From: Siphonodentalium dalli
Taxonomy: Eukaryota > Mollusca > Scaphopoda > Gadilida > Siphonodentaliidae
Reading direction: 5' to 3'
DNA: 64,000 nucleotides
NCBI GenBank assembly: GCA_032622095.1
Contig: CP136068.1
Span: 182,036,796-182,100,795 of the forward strand
Shown: one piece after another, positions 47,901 through 55,559 of the stretch
Layout of the letters: every line of letters begins with the position of its first letter
Position numbering within the stretch: the stretch's first letter is position 1
Position numbers and translations under genes: made by a program
Notes under the pieces: model-generated
Told to the model about the DNA's origin: nothing
Databases searched by the model: none
Seen by the model: the letters and a program-made list of their open reading frames with translations, nothing else

Positions 47901-50900
47901 AGTCGATATATGTATATGCAGTGTTCATGGAAATGTGTCATATAAATGTTATAATATATGAATACTGGTCACATATATTCGTTAATTGTATTGTATAGTC
48001 AGTTGGTTGCTTGCGTTCACGTCCCGCACCAACATAGCTTGCTTCACGATGTGTGAATTTAATTTGATTTAATGTTAATATGCATGTTTAAAGATGACAT
48101 ATTCGACTCAAATTAATAATTGTTATATACATTGTAGCGGTTCCATACTTGTTAGACAATGGCTCATGTCTAGGGTGTTCAGGAGCACTACATTGATAAA
48201 CACTTTCTTTATGGGTTGTCTACAAAATACTAACTATTAAATAAAGTATAATAATTTAATTGATTATTATCAACCAAATTAAGATAACACTATAGTACTT
48301 CATTTATTTTAGAACAACAAACTCAAAATTAAACATTAAACTCAGTTTGGCTCAACTAGTGAATCCCAAATCGATTTTGTGCTGTAGATGACAAACCTCT
48401 GATTTTGCAAAGCCTGAACCCAAGGCAAACATTCAGTAACTTAGAGATACTGTTATCATATTCAGAACATCGGCTTGTGATCCTTCGGCCGCAAAGTTTA
48501 AAATGAGTCTGTGACCACAGTTCAATCAATTCGGTAATAGCAATGATCTGATATCGATAATATTGTACCGGGACCAGTAAATACGTCTTTACGGCATGTC
48601 GCCATCTTCATTAGTGAATGATAACGCTTGCTTGGCAAAATACATATCTGCTGGCTGATTTAAATATCTTCTGACGTATCTAGTCATTTCATTAATATTA
48701 TATATCCAAGTAATTATTACAGGTAAATGTGTGTGTTGTCTTTATACCGACTCCATCCCAATATATAGCTCTTACAATTTCTGACATATACATTTATGTT
48801 ACAGCTGATACGCACAGTCTATTTTTGATACATAGCTTTTTCTGTTGTTATTTGTTATATCAGTTAGTGCTATGTGGTGTATAATTAGGCATCTGATAAA
48901 AGTTTACGAAATATCATTGAATCCGATATCAGTTGAAAATTGGAGCAAATCCATCGATTTGACCTTGAATCCGGTAAAGTTAGGAATGGTTATGCTGTGG
49001 TAACAGGTTTTAGGTGGTTCCCGGCTTCATTAGCTAGAGCGTTGGTTTATCTTTGTTGATTTCGTATAATGGATGCTCTTAAAGGATCATGGTCGATTAT
49101 TGATATACATTTCTGAGATTCTACTGCAGCCACAACGTGTGCCTTTATGAGTGCATAGTACTCACGGTTCATTGTAGATATGACATAAATTTCATTTATG
49201 TTTAATTAATTGTTTGTGTCTGATCTGAGCTTCGCAACTGTAGAGGTTTGTCTTCAGTGGGGTTAAGTGGTGAAGGCCAGATACAATAAATTCCCCAATA
49301 GTCAGGTTCGTTTTATTATTGTGTGGGACTTATTCGCCCAGCATGAATGCAATCTACTTATAGTACACTTTATGTGGGAGTCAAGTGACCGTGGTGATGA
49401 GTTACTTACAAATACAGGTTATGACGCCGCCGCTACGGTACTACCGCAACTGCGATGTGTTACATGTTACGTGTTACATGTTGTAATGTTCTGACGTTTA
49501 AATAACAATAATAATAATAATAATAATGTATATCATTTATATAGCGCTTAATCCCTGGTGTTGCTCTACGCGCTCACATTATTACCCCAGCTGTTGTTTA
49601 TGAGTAATGACGAGTCTTGTGCCTGCTGCCATTTTACAGACGCTTCACTAGAGCGGCTTACGGATACCCAACAACCAGGTACCTATTTATCGTCTAGGTA
49701 CGACGAAGCGAGCACAGTACAAGTGACCTTGCCCAAGGGTCAACACCTGGCGCAAGATTTGAAACAGCGTGTGGCTATATATACCACACACACTGCTCAA
49801 TTCGGCCAAGCCACTGTTGTGGAGACAATAGTCCACCGGGCGAGGCGGGAACTCACGCCGGTGCATTAACACCATTACAAGTCCGACACACTACACACTG
49901 GGCTACCACATCCACAATACCACTTCCTCTGACTGGTACTGTATTGTATGATACCAGTGTGTGCGAAGATATGTAATGTGCTTGCAATTGCCCTGTACAT
50001 ATTTGAACAAGTAATACACTTGAAAAAATGATGACAAACCTGATTTCAGTCATATGTATTGTCTTCTATTTTATGGTTTGTGATTTGTTTGTTTGCTGGG
50101 TTGTTTCCCTTTTTGTTATTACTTGTCTTCATAATCTTTATCATCATCGAAAGCTAATGACATTCCAAAATGTCTTTACTAATCCCAGGTTGGCGTTTAC
50201 AATTAAAGCAACAGACGGAGACGATAACGCATTGAGAATGTTCGTACAAATCGACAATAACAAGATCAAGTTTTCAAGTCGCAAGAACACAGCTTGGGTT
50301 AATTTCCTGATCGTCAATTCAGCTCAACCATTCGCTGTTGGAAAGAATTTCACCATCGAAGCACGAGCCGACACCAATATGATGCAGGTAAGTTGGAATC
50401 GCCAGTGATTGCCGGAAATTGTTGTTTCTTCGCTTAGAGGGATCATCATCGGGTTACTGGAACTTACGATATCGGTTAAATTTAGACTGTTTACCCCTTT
50501 ATGGAACCCCATGCAGAGAGAACAATACATTGATGTCGTCTGCTTGGGTACGTGTGGGGCTCCATAGGATATATCTATTGTGGCCCTTTTATGGCATGAG
50601 TTGCGCTTGTGGAGCATTAAAGAGCATGCGTCAGTGCATTATCATATATAAGATAATGCAGGCCTACACGACCAAGGTACATACACTTAAACATACGGTC
50701 AGACCGTAGCATGTTCCCCGGTATAAAACCGATTAAGTAACTGGCAGACCGTGACCAATAACTGTCAGACCGTTCTATTTTTTATGGTTCAGCACCGTTT
50801 AATTAATATCAAGACCGTAACTAATAAAGGTCAGACCAATGGTATTTTTCATGGGTCAAAACCAATTTTTTTGCACTTAATTTGCTAATTTACCATAAAA

Positions 50901-52483
50901 TTGGCCAGGTTCCCATGGTGACAATATGATTTTTCGGTAGGCACTACGATTCATATGTTTTGAATGGTCGAAAATAGTATTATTCGTAACTGAAAAACAC
51001 ATCTTAGTTCCTATGTTACGATCATAGTTTTGATGACATGTAAATCCTCAATGCATAAAGTGATAGACAATACTTATGAAACTTTGCAGTTTGCAGAGTA
51101 TCAAGCTTGTTATCTGCCTCGTAGAATTTAATACGGAAAAGGCTGCACATGCGTAATGTGTTCGCCTTTCGCGAACTACGGTATAAATATGGCTGTAAAT
51201 AAAACACGATACTAGTAATAGCTGATAAGCCAACCCATCACTATTCAGTTATGAGTAGTACTAATTTCGACCATTCTAAAACTTGAATCGGCATGCCCTT
51301 TTAAGCCATAAATTGAACAAAGCCACATGTTTCACAGATAAAACTCAAATTTATGTGCATGTAAAAGTAAAATATCTTAATGGAATACCATTTGGTAACA
51401 CGTAAGGCGTGAAATTGTCCAGTCAACTGTAAACACAGTTATTGTTTAAACAGGTGAATCCGTGACAATACAGTACCAGTCAGAGGCTATATAATTATTC
51501 TATTGTCTGGATAAGATTTTTGCGGGTGAAATTCTGGTGCCCCAAATTTGATTTTTCACTTTCTCCTCATGGTAGCCAAAAATAGTTGTATGCATTTTTT
51601 TTTCGGATTAGTTCCCGCGATGTTCATCGGTCTAAGCCAGGATTGTGGTAATTGTGTTATGTATTTGTAATTATTACACATTTTGAAATATTTGTATACA
51701 ATTTGTAGTCAAGAATTCTAGGAGCTAAAGTGTTGTATTTGTGATCAAACAATCTGAAAATTGGATAGAATTTTCATCTACTTTTGGATTATGTTTGTAA
51801 ATTTAAATGTCGTCTGAGCCCTTATCATGACGTCTTCGCTGGTTTTCATTAAGTTAGCCAACGAACTTGGTCCAAATAAAACTAATAATCCTAAATCACA
51901 TGGGAATTATTGTGCAGTAGCTAATTTAATTTTCATCGCGATGGTCCATTCCAGATTCCGCGTTTTGGTAATCTCCACACAGTTGCTAACCGGAAGTCAC
52001 GTGACAATTTCTCCAAAATCCATACCCGCGATCCAGACATCACCGTGGCGAGCTGGTGGTTACTACTATGTGATATCTCAGTTAATGAGAGCCCGTACTA
52101 CATGTAGTAAGATCAATGTTGCTGCGAATTGGGATGCACCATCCCATAAATAATTTAATAATAAAAGGGAAGAAGTGGATTTCACCCTGTAAATTTAAAT
52201 ATTATGCATAATTAACTTCGGAATGTGCCTAACCTGCTCATCACGTCTTTATATAAATTATCAGAAAACACACGAGGCACGATACACGCCATGTGATGAT
52301 TGTCCAAACTGTGTATTAAGACTTGGTAACACACTTTACATTCCATTCCAGCTATACGCTGACGGAATCCTGCTGATGAACGAGACTCACCGACTCACAC
52401 CATTCTCCAAGGCTAACATCCTCCACATTTTAGCTGCCGACAAATACGGAAAACCCCTCGTGTTCGACATCACGTTCCTGTAG
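29648..52483 (+). CDS. secreted PAN/Apple-galectin protein, five coding exons
   Basis: Join of 29648-29962, 40020-40073, 46386-46471, 50189-50387 and 52352-52483, on the + strand. Every boundary is AG/GT, and the phases run 0, 0, 2, 0, giving 786 bp, 261 residues and a TAG stop. Layout: signal peptide (residues 1-18), PAN/Apple domain (about 25-105) with cysteines 31, 57, 61, 67, 79 and 91, then a galectin domain (about 113-258). PAN domains bind protein or carbohydrate ligands, and galectins bind beta-galactosides. Their joining behind a signal peptide suggests a secreted or mucosal lectin, but function is inferred. Of the canonical galectin sugar-contact residues only the Trp is evident. 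The ATG at 29648 has a favourable context (A at -3, G at +4) and starts a hydrophobic leader. The gene runs parallel to its partial paralogue at 4332-18110. Introns 1-4 are 10.1, 6.3, 3.7 and 2.0 kb and full of transposons. Confidence 0.85.
29963..30889 (+). other. intron 1, 5' part; no feature seen
   Basis: AT-rich, without supported repeats or ORFs. Minus-strand ORFs at 29705-30390 are shadows. Confidence 0.5.
30890..31430 (-). pseudogene. antisense LINE reverse-transcriptase fragment
   Basis: Read on the minus strand, the region encodes the end of a non-LTR RT: a YADD-like box mutated to YAAD followed by FVLVAEK and NTIENW, then NADKTNIVHL, and the downstream block KYLGI..HEH with LEKSAGRA. 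Several stops and frame changes are present. It lies in intron 1, antisense to the gene, and is 5'- and 3'-truncated. Confidence 0.78.
31428..31454. repeat. (TA)n microsatellite
   Basis: Uninterrupted TA dinucleotides in intron 1. Other short TA runs occur at 3455, 6725, 25110 and 27720. Confidence 0.85.
31760..32125. repeat. ~115-bp tandem repeat, three units
   Basis: Units share ACACCG(C/A)CAC, GTGTGTTCCAGATGTCCTAC / GTTTGTTCCAGATGTCCTAC, and TAATGCTCTG / CATGCTCTAACCAGGACACA. The ORFs here are shadows. Confidence 0.65.
32398..32692. repeat. 150-bp tandem duplication
   Basis: ACCCATACCCACGGTAGAAA through CTCTACTTGATATAA occurs at 32398-32541 and again at 32548-32691 with only a few differences, so it is recent. 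Confidence 0.92.
32693..34560. other. intron 1 sequence, no gene seen
   Basis: An 89-codon ORF at 32961-33230 has several cysteines but no recognised domain or splice support. Nothing else is supported. Confidence 0.4.
34580..34716. repeat. 68-bp tandem duplication
   Basis: AAAGATAGTGTGAACAGAAG followed by GTAGTTCGATTAGGGAATAA occurs twice with almost no change. More diverged relatives (GGTAGTTATATCAGGAA and similar) extend to about 35270. Confidence 0.85.
35280..36559. other. intron 1 sequence, no gene seen
   Basis: AT-rich with scattered short ORFs lacking domains, such as 36023-36310. It may contain the decayed upstream part of the LINE that follows. Confidence 0.4.
36560..37580 (+). pseudogene. 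LINE RNase H domain and 3' end
   Basis: Starting near 36568 the frame reads FTDGSK, then FTAEALVIFLALEF, YTDSLSCIKAI and WIPAHVGISGNE, the D-E-D motifs of a non-LTR RNase H. A TGA at 36893 splits NE from ADKAAKAAL. Further on, TCDCHGNP..TMEHIFIHCSKY (37170-37230) is the CxC...HxxxxC end motif common in Jockey/I/R1-type LINEs. The 3' region ends in an A-rich AAAAAAATAAAATATATA tail near 37557-37582. No RT is present upstream, so this is a 5'-truncated, dead copy in intron 1. Confidence 0.85.
37631..38430. repeat. ~365-bp tandem duplication (offset 431)
   Basis: Copies 37631-37998 and 38062-38430 share CATTTAAG.ATACCGATGCT, AATTGCCATTAAATAAATAA, ACAAAGGTTAAACAAACATA, TGTAGTT.CATAACTC.ATG and TATATTATGC.GATAATTA, with roughly 10-15% divergence by eye. 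Confidence 0.88.
38515..38592. repeat. hairpin related to the 28918-29316 element
   Basis: CCCTGTGTCAATGCATTCTC through TATATTGGC pairs with itself around TCGACCATAGGTTGC. The T-rich sequence following it also resembles the spacer of the larger element, so it is a half-size family member. Confidence 0.82.
38593..40019 (+). other. intron 1, 3' part
   Basis: No supported gene or repeat. It ends in the pyrimidine tract and acceptor TTTCGTTTGCAG at 40008-40019. Confidence 0.45.
40020..40073 (+). CDS. gene 2 exon 2: linker and galectin start
   Basis: 54 bp, phase 0 at both ends, between GTTTGCAG and GTACGTAT. It encodes ASGRPISSNPVYSYVGVP; the PVYSYVGVP part resembles the segment just before the first strand of galectin domains. 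The exon is small, but its frame joins exon 1 and exon 3 without a break, and the acceptor has a strong pyrimidine tract. Confidence 0.78.
40090..40246. mobile_element. fold-back MITE next to a splice donor
   Basis: Arms of about 70 bp are inverted copies: ATACACCCATAGTAGCCGAG ... GGTTTTAACCAC on the left and GTGGTTAAAACC ... CTCGGGTACTATGCGTGTAT on the right, with a ~14-bp loop. It begins about 16 bp after the exon 2 donor. Confidence 0.85.
40247..41146 (+). other. intron 2, short CCCA(C/T)AGTAG minisatellite
   Basis: Around 40618-40688 a ~22-bp motif (TATACCCACAGTAGGAA) repeats three to four times. Its core resembles the ends of the adjacent fold-back MITE (ACACCCATAGTAG). Nothing else is supported. 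Confidence 0.5.
41147..43345. repeat. 1.5-kb-offset tandem duplication with nested repeats
   Basis: Copy A (41147-41815) and copy B (42668-43345) share long blocks: AGTCCCGTCACCTAATTTCG, GTGGGGTGACTTGCAAACAC, ACTCAGAAACTAATGGCAGT, GAGGAGTACAGAACTAATAT and TCTGCCCCCGGGAATCAAAA. Between them, 41940-42520 holds two to three units of TTTGGGCCCATGTGCTTGTC + GACACAT..TCCGAAGATGTCGAA + GGTCCGTCGTAC. Copy A also holds a short palindrome, ATACTTCCATGG...CCAAGGAAGTAT. ORFs in this region are shadows. Confidence 0.88.
43346..44374 (+). other. intron 2 sequence, no gene seen
   Basis: Short ORFs only (for example 44025-44285), without motifs. Repeated CTGGAA..CCCACTGGAATAC-like words near 44315-44365 hint at a small minisatellite. 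Confidence 0.4.
44375..45530. repeat. duplicated block with TATCTGGTGGTAT minisatellite, and dispersed repeat copy 2
   Basis: 44375-44620 and 45300-45525 are direct copies that begin AAATCTTATCATGATTTTCT, include three to four TATCTGGTGGTAT units and end AGCATGGCATATAGTC. Between them, 44561-45085 is the second copy of the repeat at 18248-18775. Confidence 0.85.
45640..45705 (+). repeat. truncated SINE 3' end, plus orientation
   Basis: CCAAGCGCTTCGGGCTACAC, CAGGGATGAAGCGCTATACA and AATGCTATATATTATTATTATTAT are the reverse complement of the tail region of the SINE at 49500-49870. Confidence 0.8.
45702..45785. repeat. 42-bp tandem duplication
   Basis: TATAAACCTGGACTAATTGA followed by TGACATGATATGTCGGTAAG occurs twice back to back, almost identical, at the SINE tail. 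Confidence 0.88.
46060..46206 (+). repeat. possible LINE 3' tail
   Basis: Ends in AATAAAATATTCTATCCTATCCTAAC, a short pentanucleotide tail, after a hairpin-like GGCAGTAAGACAGTCTAGTCTGACTATGCC. Such ends are common in 5'-truncated non-LTR copies. No coding part remains. Confidence 0.4.
46386..46471 (+). CDS. gene 2 exon 3: first strands of galectin domain
   Basis: 86 bp between a TTTCAG acceptor and a GTGAGTAAG donor. It starts in phase 0 and ends with CA, which joins the leading G of exon 4 to form Gln. It encodes EDGYNRYPILGGWVAGRTV followed by RIRGRMEGE; PILGGWVAGRTVRIRG fits the galectin pattern G-G-x-x-x-G-x-x-I-x-I-x-G. The exact phase fit on both sides, with no other candidate in the 10-kb gap, is the main support. 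The matching exon of gene 1 was not found in the window. Confidence 0.82.
46472..49499 (+). other. intron 3, no gene seen
   Basis: A 3-kb AT-rich stretch with only short ORFs. Two related words (TTGAAATCGGTCCAT..GATCTGGGAGAA near 46815 and TTGAAATCGGTTCAGGGGTCTGGGAGAA near 47258) and a doubled CCCGAAGTCAACATA (47220-47250) are the only repeats noted. Confidence 0.45.
49500..49870 (-). repeat. SINE copy with (ATT)n tail, minus orientation
   Basis: Low-coordinate end is (AAT)n followed by TATATAGCGCTTAATCCCTG, so on the minus strand it ends ...AGCGCTATATAAATGATA(ATT)n. The body shares blocks with 3225-3590, and the high-coordinate end is CCGGTGCATTAACACCATTA. Length is about 370 bp. The 'AGCGCTATATAAAT' tail type is widespread in marine invertebrate SINEs. 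Confidence 0.82.
50189..50387 (+). CDS. gene 2 exon 4: central galectin strands
   Basis: 199 bp from an AATCCCAG acceptor to a CAG|GTAAGT donor, phase 2 in and phase 0 out. It encodes LAFTIKATDGDDNALRMF, then NTAW, PFAVGKNFTIEARADTN and MMQ. It is the direct counterpart of 4332-4527, one codon longer. Trp is conserved, while the H-NPR and E-R positions appear substituted. Confidence 0.88.
50395..50890 (+). repeat. intron block shared with gene 1, then a GTCAGACCG minisatellite
   Basis: 50395-50660 aligns with 5040-5300. From 50690 to 50860 a loose ~50-bp repeat carries GGTCAGACCG / GGCAGACCG / TGTCAGACCG / AAGACCG. Confidence 0.78.
50930..51300. mobile_element. TIR / fold-back MITE in intron 4
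   Basis: CGATTCATATGTTTTGAATG ... ATTCGTAACTGAA (50947-50994) is inverted at 51244-51290 (TTCAGTTATGAGTAGTACTA ... CTTGAATCG), about 80% complementary, enclosing ~250 bp. The arms extend slightly further outward (GGTAGGCA / TGCCCTTTTA). Confidence 0.72.
51301..52351 (+). other. intron 4, 3' part
   Basis: No supported feature. A 108-codon ORF at 51827-52153 has no domain. Ends with the acceptor TTCCATTCCAG at 52341-52351. Confidence 0.45.
52352..52483 (+). CDS. gene 2 exon 5: galectin C-terminal strands, stop
   Basis: 132 bp, phase 0, from LYADGILLMNETHRLTPFSK to ITFL and TAG at 52481-52483. It is the same length as the gene 1 terminal exon, with about 75-80% amino-acid identity by eye. It completes the fold with the V-D-G ... 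H-R ... L-x-I type strands. Confidence 0.88.
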   Translation, partial: LYADGILLMNETHRLTPFSKANILHILAADKYGKPLVFDITFL

Positions 52484-52985
52484 GGGAACGTGTGGGGCAG
52501 TGAAAAGAAGCAGCTCATTGAAATCTGACATTAATCATTTCATGACCGGAATCACACCATTATCCACGGCTAACATCGTCCATATTTTAGCTGCCGACAA
52601 ATACAGAAAACCCCTCATATTCTACATCACGTTCATGTAGGGGAACTTGTTAAGGCAGTGAGAAGCAGCTCCTTGAAATCTGACATTAACCATTTCATGA
52701 CCGGAATCACACCATTTTCCAAGGCTAACATCGTCCATATTTTAGCTGCCGACAAATACGGAAAACCCCTCATATTCGACATCATGTTCATGTAGGGGAA
52801 CGTGTGAGGTAGTGAGAAGAAGCAGCTCCTTGAAATCTGACACTAACCATTTCATGACGGGAATCACACCATTCCCCAAGGCTAACATATTCCAGTGGTG
52901 CAAACCAGTCATATCTCACATCACGTTCCTGTAGGCGAACGTTTGAGGCACTGCGAAGAAATTGCAGAATAAAATTTACTTTCAT
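52484..52985 (+). repeat. gene 2 3' UTR: three truncated terminal-exon copies
   Basis: After the stop, the last ~80 bp of the exon and the following ~75 bp recur three times. Equivalents of the stop fall at 52638, 52792 and 52932, so units are 157, 154 and 140 bp. Each unit keeps AAGGCTAACATCGTCCATAT-like and GACAAATACGGAAAACCCCT-like blocks but lacks the acceptor and first codons, so they are not alternative exons. An AATAAA at 52968-52973 closes the array. Confidence 0.88.
52968..52973 (+). terminator. candidate poly(A) signal, gene 2
   Basis: AATAAA in GCAGAATAAAATTTACTTTC, aligned with the candidate at 19000-19005 for gene 1. The retrotransposon starts within about 15 bp downstream. Confidence 0.5.
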
Positions 52986-53004
52986 AGCTAGCAGTATGTA
53001 GTTA

Positions 53005-53234
53005 TCAGGTAGTTATCAGATCATTATATACGGAAATCATTTGATCAACAGAATATTTATGAATGTTGTTTGTCCCGACATGAACAATGAGATATGGATG
53101 ACTGATACTCCCCTTTTTTATAATCAGATAGATTCTTTGTATGGTTGCTCCACTATGAGGTTCAACTGTGGTATAATTTACTCCAGCGATATATTTACAT
53201 ATTGAATCTGATATCAACAAAACTGCAATGAAAA
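53005..53234 (-). pseudogene. SGNH/GDSL-type hydrolase fragment of the retrotransposon
   Basis: Reads AVLLISDSICKYIAGV, with the block I Ser in SDS, then GATIQRIY and LIVHVGTNNIHKYS, which matches block III (GxN). It stops after NDLITT, so the C-terminal D-x-x-H block is missing and the product would be inactive. It lies directly after the recombinase on the same strand and has no ATG of its own. Confidence 0.68.
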
Positions 53235-53254
53235 CATATCATTAAACATATGCC

Positions 53255-54278
53255 CTACAATTGTAAAATATACTCTTTTAATGCTCTGGCCATTTCAACT
53301 TTATCTTCCAATCCTATTTCCAAATATACTTTATATGCATCACTTTTACAATCTCCGTGAATTTGAATTAGGTCATAAGGGATGCCACATCTAAAAGCGG
53401 TTGTTGCCCCTCCCCGTCTGAAACTGTGGGATGAATAATTCTGAGGATTTCGACCACACATATTGATCAGTTCATTTAATTTGTTTTGAAATTTAGGGTA
53501 TGTTAATGAAATTAGTTTTTTTTAATTTTTTCCTTTGATCATAAAGGCGGGATATGTTGTTTTACCTGGGATAAGCAAACACATTTTCTTGAATGCTAAG
53601 ACTGGGCACAATGGAGACTTGTCAATTGTTATTAAAGGTATCTCCAGTTGTCTCTCACCAAATTGATTGGTTTTTGACCATTTCAAGTTAACTATTATCA
53701 TATCATCTTCTATCAGCACATCACCTCTTGTTAGTTGTTTTTGGCAGTTAAAGGATGTAACTGAATCAGAAACTAAATTTGATTTTCTACAAAATGTGAA
53801 AAATGCTAACACAAATCGACACCAATAAGTTGCATCTTCGGGTTCATTCAATTTCACCATGTTCGAAATCTCCAACAACATTTCTGGAGTTATTGGATGT
53901 GATCTACTAACCGCATGTGGATTTAGTCTAGCTAATCCTTTAAATACAAGTTTGAGCTGGTAAGTATCACTGGGAAATTCCAATGAGGAGGTGCAAGGTT
54001 TTAACACCGGAAACATAATTTTGTATAGATTGAACTGAAGCGAAAGATCTGCTCAAAAACTGAACAAATAATTGAATTATTTTTGTTGTTGTCGGAAGTT
54101 GGGTAAATTCAAAATATTCACAAAATAAAAGGTAGGCTTCAAACTGAATTTTTAGATTCTTTAATGTGCCATCTGCAAAGGCTGCTCTTGTGGATTGTAT
54201 GGCTTCCCTTTTTAATGACTTTATGGCCAGATCTGAAAGCGAAAATCGCACTGCATATGTATTACCACTTCTGATCAA
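53255..54278 (-). pseudogene. tyrosine recombinase of the retrotransposon
   Basis: Three adjacent ORFs. 54278-53967 is a SAM-like core-binding part. 54016-53522 is catalytic, with box I Arg in FFTFCRKSNLVS and the beta-hairpin Lys in LKWSKTNQFG. 53461-53255 has box II HSFRRGGAT and the Tyr in YKVYLEIG. Frame breaks near 53970-54010 and 53465-53520 inactivate it. It supplies strand transfer in place of an integrase. Confidence 0.88.
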
Positions 54279-54873
54279 ATATAAAATACTGATCTGGAAT
54301 TGATACCTCCTTTAAGATAACAGCTGATGTAAGCTGATAAAAAAGATTAGCATTATGATTTGACCACCTTGATAATAGATCTGGAATCCTATTTGACTCA
54401 CCACTGATATGAAAGGCTTTAACTTCAAACTCATTCCTGGCTGCTATTAACTCAATTTCGCTCAGACATGACTGTAAAAATTCATCTTTAGTGCCACCAG
54501 AATTAAGGACTGTGACAGATACTAAATTATCACAGAATATTGCTATTTTTTTGCCAATATATCTCGTTCCCCACAGTTTAAGGCACTCTAATAATGTCAA
54601 TAATTCCAGACAATTGATATGTAAAAGTTTTCTCTTTATAAAATTTGGAATGTCTGCATGAAAATATTGATCGTGACTTATACCACCACATGATGTGAGA
54701 GTAGCGTCACAAGCTAACTCTATATCTGGGTCAGACCATTCTTCGAATATCATTAAAGATATACCATTATAATGCTCGAGAAATGTTTGCCACCAAACCA
54801 GATCCTTCTTGACAAATTTCGGAATTTCTTTAGTTCCATGGTGGTCCTCGAATGAGCGCAACCATGTATGCAA
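54262..54873 (-). pseudogene. RNase H domain of the retrotransposon
   Basis: 203 codons. Motifs: LACDATLTSCGGI (first Asp), NCLELLTLLECLKLW (Glu), IFCDNLVSV (Asp) and RIPDLLSRW (Asp), typical of DIRS/Ngaro RNase H. The N-terminal HTWLRSFEDHH part is the RT-RH connection. The C-terminal end overlaps the recombinase ORF by 17 bp in another frame. Confidence 0.85.
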
Positions 54874-55471
54874 CCGGGATACGAATAACCTACCTGGCCT
54901 GACACACGAAGAAACAAAGTTTAGTTTACCAAGTAAGGATTGAAGCTCCTGATTGAAGGCTCTTTGTTTATTTGACCAAGTCTGGGAATCTGTGAATTAA
55001 CAGACTTGTCATGTGGAAAGCTTAAGTCTAAAATAACTCTTCGCTCCTTTGAATTCCTCTTTGGCACACTAACGGAGACAGGAAGGCCTTATCAAATGGA
55101 ATTCCAATGAAAAGTCCAATAATGGCTTGGTATTGCATTTCTTTAGTTAAATATCTTTTCATTTCAACTGAATAAGAAGTAGCACCTCTATGATTCCGTG
55201 CAGTGTTGTTACAAGGCTTTGGGCCTTCAATTCCAATGGCAAATCCATACTGCAAAAAGTCACAGAGTTGGTTGCCTTCATAATCAGCCAAAATTTGTCT
55301 AACGAAAGGCATGTTAAGCATTGAATACACTGGAATCTTGCAGCCTTTATAATTGGGTGTGCCTGATTGTCTAACTTTAATGTTATCTTCAATAATATTC
55401 TCAGATGAAATTTCTGTTGCTATTAGTTCTTGTCTGAATTCTTGATTTGTAAAGGTGCTATCACCTGACAT
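54874..55471 (-). pseudogene. reverse transcriptase fragment with internal deletion
   Basis: The ORF 55471-55028 has the N-terminal RT blocks of DIRS-like elements (IPVYSMLNMPFVRQIL, CDFLQYGFAIGIEG, NHRGATSYS, YLTKEMQYQAIIG), then VILDLSFPHDKSVN. The next readable part is already the RT-RH connection (LLGKLNFVSSCVRPGRL). The catalytic core with the two-Asp box is therefore deleted, roughly 130 codons by comparison with the family. Confidence 0.85.
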
Positions 55472-55559
55472 TATGACAGATTCAACTGTAGAAAGACAGG
55501 AATTGCTAAACTGATCAATGCCAGACTCAGCCTTATCATTATCGTTATAACTGATCAGT

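Noticed and set aside
52540-52935. Possible alternative last exons of the galectin gene
   Set aside because: The repeated units lack splice acceptors and the first half of the exon, so they cannot replace exon 5.
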